Below, in pieces: positions 27,141 through 35,430 of a DNA stretch of 64,000 nt. Origin of the DNA: Methylobacter sp. (lineage in GTDB: Bacteria > Pseudomonadota > Gammaproteobacteria > Methylococcales > Methylomonadaceae); assembly GCF_023227905.1 (NCBI RefSeq), contig NZ_JALOCF010000004.1:1-64000 (forward strand), in the 5' to 3' direction. A program made the position numbers and the translations under genes. The notes below the pieces were generated by a model. It was not told the DNA's origin. It saw only the letters and a program-made list of their open reading frames with translations, and searched no databases. Position 1 is the first letter of the stretch. Each line of letters begins with the position of its first letter.

Positions 27141-27944
27141 ATGAGTAGATGTGCGGCCATACAAATGGCATCAAGTCCCAATATCAGTGCTAATTTGCTG
27201 GAAGCCGACAAGCTTATCGGGGAAGCGGTCAAAGCGGGGGCAAAGCTGGTGGCTTTGCCGGAAAACTTTGCCTTGATGGGCGACCATGAACTGGACAAAA
27301 TCAAAGCCAAGGAAGTTGATGGCTCAGGGCCTATCCAGAACTTTTTGGCGGCGACTGCCAAAAAATATGGAATATGGGTGATTGGCGGGACTATTCCGAT
27401 AGTGGGTGACGACAGTAATAAAGTAAGGGCGGCTTGTCTGGTTTATAACGATCAAGGTGAACGGGTTGCACGCTACGATAAAGTGCATTTGTTTGATGTT
27501 AACGTTCCAGGCAGCAATGACGTTTACCGCGAATCCGATTCGATCGAACCCGGTACTGACATGCTGGTGATTGACACGCCGTTTGGCCGGATGGGCATCG
27601 CTGTTTGTTACGATTTGCGCTTCCCCGAGTTTTTCCGCAAGATGGGTATGGAGATACTGGTCATCCCATCGGCATTTACAGCAGAAACCGGAGCCGCTCA
27701 CTGGGAATTACTGTTAAGGGCGCGTGCCGTGGAAAACCTGTGCTATGTGATCGCGCCGAATCAGGGCGGCTTTCATCTTAACGGCCGTAAAACTTTCGGG
27801 CACAGTATGGTGATCGACCCGTGGGGCGTGGTGCTGGATTGCTACAAAACAGGCGGCGGCTTTGTCTCCGCCGAAATAGATATCGAACGACTGGAAAAAG
27901 TCCGGGGCGCATTTCCGGCATTGGATCATCGTCGTTTTTTTTGA
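27141..27944 (+). CDS. Nitrilase-superfamily amidase
   Basis: Carbon-nitrogen hydrolase of 267 residues with the full Glu-Lys-Cys triad: Glu in LVALPENFALMG (about 40), Lys in RYDKVHLFDV (about 113), and Cys in GIAVCYDLRFPEFF (about 155). The RFPEFF motif and position between yhdP and tldD resemble NIT1/YbeM-type deaminated-glutathione amidases, a repair enzyme. That substrate is an inference. The ATG at 27141 has AGAGA upstream. Confidence 0.87.
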   Translation: MSRCAAIQMASSPNISANLLEADKLIGEAVKAGAKLVALPENFALMGDHELDKIKAKEVDGSGPIQNFLAATAKKYGIWVIGGTIPIVGDDSNKVRAACLVYNDQGERVARYDKVHLFDVNVPGSNDVYRESDSIEPGTDMLVIDTPFGRMGIAVCYDLRFPEFFRKMGMEILVIPSAFTAETGAAHWELLLRARAVENLCYVIAPNQGGFHLNGRKTFGHSMVIDPWGVVLDCYKTGGGFVSAEIDIERLEKVRGAFPALDHRRFF

Positions 27945-27951
27945 GATTAAT

Positions 27952-28536
27952 ATGTTCTTAATAATTAGAAGTATATTCTTGATCGGTTTTTTGGTTTCTT
28001 GCGAGACCACACCGGAAAGCCGCTACCATGACACCGAAGCCCTGGAACGTCCGCCAACTGTGGTGAGCAGCAGCCCGACCCGGGAGCAGCGCGTTGTTGA
28101 TACCAGTTCGATTCCGAAGAAAAAAGACAGGACAGGTCTGGGTTCGGATGTTTACCAGAGTACGTCAACGCAGCTGACGATCAAGCAACCTTTTGATGAA
28201 ACATGGAATACCTTGGGCCGGGCATTGAAGCAAAGCGGCATCAAAATAACCGATCATGAGCGCGATAAAGGGCTTTATTATGTTACCCAGGATGATTCAA
28301 GCGACAGCAACGGTTTTTTTGCAAAAGCGACGGCCTTTTTAAGCAGTGATTCCACTATCTATCTTCTAACCGTGAAATCTGAAGGCGAGGAAACGACGGT
28401 GACCGCGACCGTAGCCAATGAGGCGGAACAAAGCAGTGCGGCGGCTAAAGACGGTGCGCCGGAATCCAGGGCGGGAAGCGCGGAAGACCTGATGCAGTTA
28501 TTGTTTAACACCTTGCGTGATAAACTGGAAGAATAA
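27952..28536 (+). CDS. BamC-like (NlpB/DapX) lipoprotein
   Basis: Predicted lipoprotein: signal segment with lipobox LVSC (Cys near residue 18), a Pro/Ser-rich linker, then one BamC helix-grip domain with LTIKQPFDETWNTLGRALKQSGIKITDHERDKGLYYV. BamC belongs to the outer-membrane barrel assembly complex. At 194 residues it has only one clear domain, whereas E. coli BamC has two, so it is a short form. It starts 7 bases after the amidase stop. Confidence 0.75.
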   Translation: MFLIIRSIFLIGFLVSCETTPESRYHDTEALERPPTVVSSSPTREQRVVDTSSIPKKKDRTGLGSDVYQSTSTQLTIKQPFDETWNTLGRALKQSGIKITDHERDKGLYYVTQDDSSDSNGFFAKATAFLSSDSTIYLLTVKSEGEETTVTATVANEAEQSSAAAKDGAPESRAGSAEDLMQLLFNTLRDKLEE

Positions 28537-28596
28537 CGAAGCAGGGATAGTGCGGCGCCTCTACCCTTTTATTTGAACTTTTATTACGAATTTTTG

Positions 28597-30048
28597 ATGG
28601 AAATACTAAACCTTGCAAGACAAGCTATCCTGATGCCTGCCGGTATTCAGGATGGTGATATTGAAAAGATTATGAACCGGTTGCTGAGCTCACCGGTTGA
28701 TGCGGCGGATATTTACTTTCAATCTAGCCATTTCGAATCTTGGGTCATGGAAGGCGGCATCATTAAAGAAGGCAGTCATAATATCGAACAGGGCGCCGGG
28801 GTGCGCGCGGTATTTGGCGAAAAAACAGGCTTTGCCTACAGTGACCGGATTGAACTGCCGGTGCTGCTGGAAGCGGCCAATAATGTTAAAGCTATCGTTC
28901 GGCAAGGACAGGAAGCCGACCCCTCGCGCTGCAAAGTATCTATAAAGGCAGCCGATTGGCCGAAGCATTACGCGATGCAAAACCCGTTAAAATCGCTGGA
29001 AGATCAGCAAAAAATCGATTTATTGCGCAGGGTCGACAGCGAAACGCGCAAACTGGACAGCCGGATTGAGGAAGTTATCGTCAGCCTGGTCGGCGTCCAT
29101 GAGCATATTCTGGTGGCCCGGCAAGACGGCTCCCTGGTAGCCGACGTGCGACCGTTGGTGCGGATGAATGTAACAGTCATAGTCGAGCAAAACGGTCAGC
29201 GCGAACAAGGCAGCATGGGCGGCGGCGGACGTAGCGATTACAGCTATTTCATCGACCAGGATACCGCGCTGGCCTATGGCCGTGAGGCAGTAAGGCAGGC
29301 ATTGGTTAACCTGGAAGCCGTCGAAGCGCCGGCCGGTAACATGACGGTCGTGTTGGGCTCAGGCTGGCCGGGTATTTTGCTGCATGAGGCTATCGGTCAC
29401 GGCCTGGAAGGCGACTTTAACCGCAAAGGCACCTCGGCATTCAGCGGCCGCGTCGGCGAACGGGTCGCATCCGACTTATGTACGGTGGTCGATGACGGCA
29501 CTCTGCCTGGACGGCGCGGCTCGTTGACGATCGATGACGAAGGTACGCCGACAGAAAAGACCGTATTGATCGAAAACGGCATCCTCAAAGGCTACATGCA
29601 GGATCAGCTCAATGCCCGGTTAATGGGTGTCAATCCTACCGGTAACGGGCGGCGCGAATCCTACGCGCATCTCCCGATGCCGCGTATGACCAACACCTAC
29701 ATGCTGCCGGGCCAGCATGATCCGGAAGAAATTATAAGATCGGTAAAAAACGGCTTGTTTGCCAAAAACTTCGGTGGCGGTCAGGTCGATATTACTTCCG
29801 GAAAATTCGTATTTTCCGCTAGCGAAGCCTACCTGATCGAAAACGGCAAAATAACCCGTGCCGTAAAAGGTGCGACACTGATTGGCAATGGGCCGGATGT
29901 TCTGACCAAAGTGTCTATGGTCGGTACCGACCTGGAGCTGGATAGCGGTGTCGGCAGTTGCGGCAAGGATGGGCAAAGCGTGCCGGTCGGTGTCGGGCAG
30001 CCGACGTTAAAGATTGACGGCTTGACGGTTGGCGGAACGAGTGTTTAA
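28597..30048 (+). CDS. tldD: TldD metalloprotease subunit
   Basis: With PmbA (TldE) forms a heterodimeric zinc protease that degrades unfolded peptides and matures peptides such as microcin B17. The zinc motif HEAIGHGLEGDF lies near residue 265, with the downstream Cys-containing SGVGSCGKDGQ near the C-terminus. An upstream TTG at 28573 extends the frame by 8 residues, but the ATG at 28597 fits the family better. pmbA follows after a small DUF2283 gene. Confidence 0.95.
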   Translation: MEILNLARQAILMPAGIQDGDIEKIMNRLLSSPVDAADIYFQSSHFESWVMEGGIIKEGSHNIEQGAGVRAVFGEKTGFAYSDRIELPVLLEAANNVKAIVRQGQEADPSRCKVSIKAADWPKHYAMQNPLKSLEDQQKIDLLRRVDSETRKLDSRIEEVIVSLVGVHEHILVARQDGSLVADVRPLVRMNVTVIVEQNGQREQGSMGGGGRSDYSYFIDQDTALAYGREAVRQALVNLEAVEAPAGNMTVVLGSGWPGILLHEAIGHGLEGDFNRKGTSAFSGRVGERVASDLCTVVDDGTLPGRRGSLTIDDEGTPTEKTVLIENGILKGYMQDQLNARLMGVNPTGNGRRESYAHLPMPRMTNTYMLPGQHDPEEIIRSVKNGLFAKNFGGGQVDITSGKFVFSASEAYLIENGKITRAVKGATLIGNGPDVLTKVSMVGTDLELDSGVGSCGKDGQSVPVGVGQPTLKIDGLTVGGTSV

Positions 30049-30053
30049 ACGAT

Positions 30054-30242
30054 ATGAACATTAAATATTTTGAAGATACCGATACCGCATTGCTGGAGTT
30101 TTCAGGCTATCCGGTTTTTGAGATTAAAGAAATTAATGAAAACATTTATCTGGACTTGGATAAAGGCGGAAATTTGATTGGCATGACCCTTGAGCAGGCA
30201 AGGCGCAAGCAAATATTAGTGAAGTTTCATTCCAGCAGATAA
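30054..30242 (+). CDS. DUF2283 domain protein
   Basis: 62-residue protein beginning MNIKYFEDTDTALLEF, followed by KEINENIYLDLDKGGNLIGMTLEQA. This is the compact beta-sheet DUF2283 pattern (YxxETDxLYI...DxDxxGxIVGIEI). Its function is unknown; relatives often sit beside small toxin-antitoxin or DUF4258 genes, but no such partner is present. It starts 5 bases after tldD and is read in the same direction as pmbA. Confidence 0.8.
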   Translation: MNIKYFEDTDTALLEFSGYPVFEIKEINENIYLDLDKGGNLIGMTLEQARRKQILVKFHSSR

Positions 30243-30280
30243 ATCGGCAAATAGCCTAAAAAACAGATTAAGAGATCACA

Positions 30281-31612
30281 GTGCAAAATCACGAACAAAT
30301 CAACCGATTAAAAAACACCGTTCAGAACATCCTGGACGAGGCTGTCAAACAAGGCGCCAGTGCCGCAGAAGCAGGCTTGAGCCAGGAAAACGGCTTATCG
30401 GTATCGGTGCGGTTGGGCGATGTCGAAACCATAGAGCATCACCGCGACCAGGGGCTGGGCGTCACCGTCTATTTCGGACAGCGAAAGGGCTCGGCCAGCA
30501 CCACGGATTTGTCGGTCGCATCAATCAAGGAAACAGTCAGCGCGGCTTGCAGTATTGCCCGTTACACCAGCGAAGACGAATATGCCGGGCTACCGGACAA
30601 AGAACAGTTGGCTACCGAGTTTCCCGACCTGGATTTGAATCACCCGTGGGACATCGGCGTCGAAGCAGCCATTACGCTGGCGATTGAGTGCGAAGATGCG
30701 GCGCGGTTTTATCATGAAGAAATCAGCAATTCCGAAGGCGCTTCGGTGAATACGCATCAAGGTATCAGGGTGATGGGGAATACTTTGGGTTTCCTTCAAG
30801 GCTATGCCTCAACCCGGCATTCCTTGAGCTGTTCGGTACTGGCGCAACGCGGCGACAGCATGCAGCGCGATTACTGGTATACCGTCGCAAGGAATGCACG
30901 CGACTTGGAATCCGCTGCCCGCGTCGGCCAAAAAGCGGCCGAGCGAACACTTCGCCGTTTAGGCGCGCGCAGCTTAAGCACGCGGCAGTGTCCGGTCATG
31001 TATTGCGCGGAAACGGCTTCGGGCTTGCTTAGTTCGTTTGTCGGCGCAATCAGCGGCGGCAACCTGTACCGCAAGTCGTCATTTTTACTGAATGCCTTGA
31101 ATACCCAAGTCTTCCCTGAATTTGTCCGCATTCATGAACAGCCGTATTTAAAAGGCGCTCTGGGCAGCGGCGCGTATGACGGCGAAGGCGTCGCTACCCA
31201 AACGCGCGATATCGTCAATGAGGGCGTTCTGCGCGGCTATGTATTAAGCACGTATTCCGCCCGTAAACTGGGCCTTCGCAGCACAGGCAATGCCGGTGGC
31301 GTGCATAATTTAACGATCGATCCGGGCAAGCTGGATTATCAGGGTATGTTAAAAGAGCTGAATACCGGCTTGCTGGTCACCGAATTGATGGGGCAGGGAG
31401 TCAATATGGTGACCGGCGACTACTCGCGCGGTGCGGCGGGTTTCTGGGTCGAAAACGGCGAAATCCAATATCCGGTTGAGGAAATCACTATTGCCGGCAA
31501 CCTGAAAGACATGCTGAAAAACATTGTTGCCGTAGGTAATGATGTCGATTATCGCGGTAATATCCGTACTGGTTCGATACTGGTCGATCGGATGTCGATT
31601 GCCGGGGAATAA
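30281..31612 (+). CDS. pmbA: PmbA/TldE metalloprotease subunit
   Basis: Partner of TldD in the TldD/TldE peptidase; this subunit lacks the HExxxH zinc motif and shapes the chamber. The 443-residue protein has the family patterns GLSVSVRLGDVETIEHHRDQG near residue 50, GLLSSFVGAISGGNLYRKSSFL near 245, and RDIVNEGVLRGYVLSTYSARKLG. The C-terminal GNDVDYRGNIRTGSILVDRM is typical. GTG start. Normal length. Confidence 0.95.
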   Translation: MQNHEQINRLKNTVQNILDEAVKQGASAAEAGLSQENGLSVSVRLGDVETIEHHRDQGLGVTVYFGQRKGSASTTDLSVASIKETVSAACSIARYTSEDEYAGLPDKEQLATEFPDLDLNHPWDIGVEAAITLAIECEDAARFYHEEISNSEGASVNTHQGIRVMGNTLGFLQGYASTRHSLSCSVLAQRGDSMQRDYWYTVARNARDLESAARVGQKAAERTLRRLGARSLSTRQCPVMYCAETASGLLSSFVGAISGGNLYRKSSFLLNALNTQVFPEFVRIHEQPYLKGALGSGAYDGEGVATQTRDIVNEGVLRGYVLSTYSARKLGLRSTGNAGGVHNLTIDPGKLDYQGMLKELNTGLLVTELMGQGVNMVTGDYSRGAAGFWVENGEIQYPVEEITIAGNLKDMLKNIVAVGNDVDYRGNIRTGSILVDRMSIAGE

Positions 31613-31631
31613 GCCAAGCTTTTTGTAACAT

Positions 31632-31676
31632 TCAGAGCAAGCTTTGAACTCCTGGCTGGAGTCCAGAGCTTGCTCT
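31632..31676. repeat. Nested inverted repeat between convergent pmbA and pyrD
   Basis: Outer 11-base arms at 31632-31642 (CAGAGCAAGCT) and 31666-31676 are perfect complements. Inside them ACTCC (31647-31651) and GGAGT (31657-31661) make a second hairpin, and 31662-31677 forms an alternative stem (CCAGAGC/GCTCTGG). No strong T tract follows on either side. It may end both convergent transcripts or be a mobile palindrome. Confidence 0.55.
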
Positions 31677-31703
31677 GGCGCAAATGTTCACTAATTTTCT
31701 GTT

Positions 31704-32717
31704 TTACAGGGACTTAACAATATCGGCTATCAACTGCGGTCCGCGGTAAATAAGCCCGCTGTATACCTGCACCAGGCTTGCTCCGGCTGCTAATTTTTCC
31801 TTTGCGTCTTCGGCCGATAAAATCCCGCCTGCCGCAATAACCGGAATCTTGCCGTTCAATTCCGCCGCCAATCCCCGCACGACCAGCGTGGACTTTTCCT
31901 TAACCGGCGCGCCGCTTAATCCGCCAGCTTCATCGGCAAGCGGATGGTTTGCAATCATGTCTCTGGCAATGGTGGTGTTGGTCGCAATCACGCCGTCAAT
32001 CTCAAATTCCAGCAGCAGCCTGGCAATATGGGTTATTTCATCGTCGGTCAGGTCGGGGGCGATTTTCAGCACCAAAGGCACGTATTTTCCGTATTCTTTC
32101 AACAGTTTCAGTTGCTCCTCTTTTAAAACGGAAATCAGGGCCTTGATTTCATCTCCTTGCTGTAGTTGACGCAGATTCTTGGTATTCGGCGACGAAATGT
32201 TGATAGTGATATAGCTGGCCAAGGTGTAAGCCTTGCGCAAGCCGATCAAATAATCGTCGGCCGCGTTTTCAAGCGGCGTGTCGAAATTCTTGCCGATGTT
32301 AATGCCCAGGATGCCGGGGTAACGGCTTTGCTTTACCTCTGCCAGCAGGTGGTCTATGCCCAGATTGTTAAAGCCCATGCGATTGATGATCGCCTGATGC
32401 TCAGGCACCCTGAACAAACGCGGTTTCGGATTGCCCGGTTGCGGCCGCGGCGTTACCGTGCCTATTTCCACAAAGCCGAAACCCAGTGCGGCCAGCGCAT
32501 TAATATAGTCGCCGTTTTTATCCAGGCCGGCGGCAAGGCCAACCGGATTTTTAAAGTCCAGTCCCATGACATTGACGGGTTTTTGGCTAATTTCCGGGTA
32601 GACCAGTTTTGACAAGCCTGAAACATAGGCCGCATTCATCAGCTTAAGCGTCACTTCGTGGGCGGTCTCCGGGTCCAGAGAAAATAATAACGGGCGTAGT
32701 AAGGGATAAAGGTTCAT
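31704..32717 (-). CDS. pyrD: Dihydroorotate dehydrogenase, quinone type (class 2)
   Basis: Oxidises dihydroorotate to orotate in pyrimidine synthesis and passes electrons to membrane quinone; peripheral inner-membrane flavoprotein. From ATG at 32717 (MNLYPLLRPLLFSLDPETAHE) the 337-residue length matches E. coli PyrD. The open frame extends to a TTG at 32768 that overlaps thiO, which is less likely. FMN-site motif GLAAGLDKNGDYI and catalytic serine motif NISSPNTKNLR are present. Confidence 0.96.
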   Translation of the reverse strand: MNLYPLLRPLLFSLDPETAHEVTLKLMNAAYVSGLSKLVYPEISQKPVNVMGLDFKNPVGLAAGLDKNGDYINALAALGFGFVEIGTVTPRPQPGNPKPRLFRVPEHQAIINRMGFNNLGIDHLLAEVKQSRYPGILGINIGKNFDTPLENAADDYLIGLRKAYTLASYITINISSPNTKNLRQLQQGDEIKALISVLKEEQLKLLKEYGKYVPLVLKIAPDLTDDEITHIARLLLEFEIDGVIATNTTIARDMIANHPLADEAGGLSGAPVKEKSTLVVRGLAAELNGKIPVIAAGGILSAEDAKEKLAAGASLVQVYSGLIYRGPQLIADIVKSL

Positions 32718-32764
32718 GGGCATGGCTGTGTAGTAGGGGTGACCGGTCGGCCGCCCGTTAAAAA

Positions 32765-33865
32765 TCAATGTTCGCTGGTTAATTGGTAAGGCTCCGGAGC
32801 TACCTGCGGCGTGCGCTCCAGAACAAGGTCGGTCAGCAGTTGCGCTGAGGCCGGCCCCATCGCCAGGCCGTTCCTAAAATGACCTGCATTGATAAATAAA
32901 TTGCCGACCTCGGGGTGCCTGTCGATGTAAGGTATGCCGTGTTCTGTGCCCGGCCTTAGCCCAGCCCAGTGGTTAATGACTGGAAAGCTTTTAAGCGATG
33001 GCAGCAAGTTTACGGCAAATGCATGCAAACGATCTCTGGCTTCTTCTGTAGTGGCCTTATCGAAGTCATCTTGTTCTACCGTGCTGCCTGCCAGTATTTT
33101 GCCGTCACGTCGCGGAATCAGGTATTGGTCATCATCCAGCACCATGTGGCTCAGTGTATCCGGTTGGGCATCGAACAACAGCATTTGCCCTTTAACGGGC
33201 TTTATTTTCGGGACATCTGCGATGGCGGCGGGAAAGAACTGCTGAAATAAACGACCGGTCCAGGCGCCCGCAGCAATAACCAACTGATTGACGGCGAACT
33301 GGCCGGACGTGGTATTGATTGCCGTAATACGGTTTTTATCGAACTTAATAGACGTTAACTCGCAATGCTCGATTAGCGTAACACCCTTGTTAATCAGGTC
33401 TTGTTTTAATGATTTAATCAGTCTTGGATTTCGCACTTGGGCAATCCCGGGCAACCAAAGCGGCTGGTCTGGGATTGTGTTAAGCATGTCAAAAAAGTCT
33501 GCGCCGGCAGCCCGGTATAAAATATCGTTAGCGTCACACCAGTTAACAGCCGCAGCAATGTCAGGATTTTTAACGATCAGTAAGCCGCAGGGATTCCACT
33601 CCGGGTCTATCTGCGTTTCGGTGCTCAGTTGCGAAGCCAAGGATGGATACAGTTTCAGGCTTTGTAACACCAGACGAGTAATTGCGTCCGGTTGTCGCCA
33701 AGGATAAAGCGGCAGCAAAATGCCGCCGCCCGCCCAGGATGACTCCAGGCCCAGGCCATTTTTTTCAATAAGCGTAACGGTAGCGCCAGCCTTAATAAAT
33801 TCACGGGCAGTCAGCAAGCCGATAACGCCGCCGCCAACGATAGTAATATCCGGGATTTTGGTCAT
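32765..33865 (-). CDS. thiO: Glycine oxidase ThiO
   Basis: FAD-dependent oxidase that converts glycine to the imine needed for the thiazole part of thiamine. The 366-residue protein begins with the FAD-binding TIVGGGVIGLLTAREF and ends with INAGHFRNGLAMGPASAQLL, where the substrate-binding arginine lies. LRPGTEHGIPYI near residue 310 is typical. No other thiazole gene is adjacent; thiC is at 45.7 kb. pyrD follows on the same strand. Confidence 0.9.
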   Translation of the reverse strand: MTKIPDITIVGGGVIGLLTAREFIKAGATVTLIEKNGLGLESSWAGGGILLPLYPWRQPDAITRLVLQSLKLYPSLASQLSTETQIDPEWNPCGLLIVKNPDIAAAVNWCDANDILYRAAGADFFDMLNTIPDQPLWLPGIAQVRNPRLIKSLKQDLINKGVTLIEHCELTSIKFDKNRITAINTTSGQFAVNQLVIAAGAWTGRLFQQFFPAAIADVPKIKPVKGQMLLFDAQPDTLSHMVLDDDQYLIPRRDGKILAGSTVEQDDFDKATTEEARDRLHAFAVNLLPSLKSFPVINHWAGLRPGTEHGIPYIDRHPEVGNLFINAGHFRNGLAMGPASAQLLTDLVLERTPQVAPEPYQLTSEH

Positions 33866-34383
33866 GTGTATGGTTAAAAGATTAATGCAAAATAAATATT
33901 CATGTAGATGGGGTAATGTTAATTATAACTGGCCGCAGCCGTGACCGACTTTTTCTTAGCAAGCTAATTGACCGGTCAAGCTCATGTAAATTATTAAACC
34001 CAACACATAGGTTATGACCTGTGCATGAGTGGCAGTTAAGAATGGGTAGTGTTAATTCAGTAAAGCGCGACTACTTAAATTGGCAAGGATTTTGCCATAT
34101 TGCTCAGCATTAAATTCATTTTATTTGCTGCAAAGAATTGTTAAAAGTCTTTATCCGAGCTTTGGATGTCTAGGTTGGAGAATATGTTGTTTTTTATGTA
34201 CAACATAATGATGCAAGTTAAGAATATTATTTTACTCATTGAAAAATAAGGATAAATTAATATTAAAAAAATGTCTTAAAAACTTGTAGGTATTTAATTT
34301 AGCTGCTACTATTGTTCCTGGAAGATTGGCTTTGTTGCATTAAAGCAAATTTCTGTAAAATAACAACCTCATGAGGGGGATTA
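33866..34383. other. 518-base intergenic region upstream of the outer-membrane protein
   Basis: A/T-rich spacer between divergent thiO and the outer-membrane protein gene; no gene seen. A short hairpin (ATGTTGT and ACAACAT arms around 34180-34208) is present. TTGTTG at 34332-34337 and TAAAAT at 34356-34361, 18 bases apart, form a possible sigma-70 promoter, and GAGGGGG at 34373-34379 is a strong ribosome site. The long leader region suggests complex control of the barrel gene. Confidence 0.5.
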
Positions 34384-35274
34384 ATGAATAATAAAACTAA
34401 ACTAGCGCTGGGCATTGCAGCCGCAACATTAACAATGGCCGGCGTATTGGTATCTCCACAAGCTGCCGCTGGTTCAAAATCGCAGCATCACGCTGAAGTG
34501 GCTGGTGTGAGCAGCAAAGTTGATGCATTAGAAGCTCAGCTGCAAGCCATGCAATCTGAAATCAGCCGTTTAAGAGCTGAAGCAAACCGTCCGCGCACTA
34601 GCGGCGCAGAGTCTGCAAAAGTGCAAGAGCTGGATCAGTGGATGAATTCGGTTAAAAGTAAGCCTGTAAAAGAATATGCGAAAGACCATCAGGTTGCTGT
34701 TCGTGGCGGCTGGATGCATTTAAACGATAACCGCGGCTCGACTACAGGTGTTGCAGGTTCTGGTCTTGGCACTGATCTTTTGACCAGTGAAACTGATAAG
34801 GATGCATTCTATTACGGTGGCGCTTTCGACTTCAATATTAACAATGATCTGTTCGGCTTGATGGATCATACCTCTTTCGGTATTGAATTGGGTGTTGAGT
34901 ATGCAGAAATACAAGACAAAAGAGTAAACGGTTTAGGAACCGCTCTTACTGCTCTTCATGGAACTCCATCATTGCAAAGTGTGACTGTTAACCAATTAAA
35001 ACTGAGCGCATCACCAAAAATCAGATTTATGCATGGCAGCAAATTAAGGCCGTGGTTGATTCCAGTTGGTTTAGACATCAACATCATCAGCCCTCCATCT
35101 GATGCGATTACCGTTATGAACACTGGCATGCAGTTCGGTACTGGTGTGGATTATGAATTGTTTAGAGGCATCGTAATCGGTGCTGACGGCCGTTACCATC
35201 ACTCGTTTGATGACATCGACGGCGTTGATACTGACGGCTTCACATTGGGCGGTTCGGTCGGTTTCAAGTTCTAA
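34384..35274 (+). CDS. Outer-membrane beta-barrel protein
   Basis: 296-residue secreted protein: signal peptide at about residues 1-28 (ending QAAA), a short coiled coil (about 40-68, VDALEAQLQAMQSEISRLRAEA), then a predicted eight-strand-like barrel ending in GGSVGFKF. The terminal Phe is the barrel-assembly signal. No porin or OmpA peptidoglycan domain is seen. The strong ribosome site and good terminator suggest high expression. The function is unknown; an adhesion or structural role is a guess. Confidence 0.75.
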   Translation: MNNKTKLALGIAAATLTMAGVLVSPQAAAGSKSQHHAEVAGVSSKVDALEAQLQAMQSEISRLRAEANRPRTSGAESAKVQELDQWMNSVKSKPVKEYAKDHQVAVRGGWMHLNDNRGSTTGVAGSGLGTDLLTSETDKDAFYYGGAFDFNINNDLFGLMDHTSFGIELGVEYAEIQDKRVNGLGTALTALHGTPSLQSVTVNQLKLSASPKIRFMHGSKLRPWLIPVGLDINIISPPSDAITVMNTGMQFGTGVDYELFRGIVIGADGRYHHSFDDIDGVDTDGFTLGGSVGFKF

Positions 35275-35299
35275 GCTTAAACACTTAGCGAAACCCGAA

Positions 35300-35329
35300 A
35301 AGGGAGGGAAAATGCCCTCCCTTTTTTTA
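35300..35329 (+). terminator. Strong rho-independent terminator
   Basis: AAGGGAGGG (35300-35308) pairs with CCCTCCCTT (35315-35323) and is followed by a run of seven T. It closes the outer-membrane protein transcript 26 bases after its stop. Confidence 0.9.
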
Positions 35330-35430
35330 TGTCCGAAAGAATTAAAAGAGGTGCATAGCAGATGCTCAAGGTAAAATAGCGTTTTTTCCGGGTCTTGCCG
35401 GAAAATAAATCAAATTTGATGCTATAAGCC

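Noticed and set aside
32718..32768. N-terminal extension of pyrD from TTG at 32768
   Set aside because: It overlaps the thiO stop, lacks family similarity, and the ATG at 32717 gives the exact class 2 length.
33601..33625. CCAAGGATGG-like match inside thiO
   Set aside because: It encodes conserved-looking residues of thiO on the other strand and has only a three-base stem, so it is probably chance.
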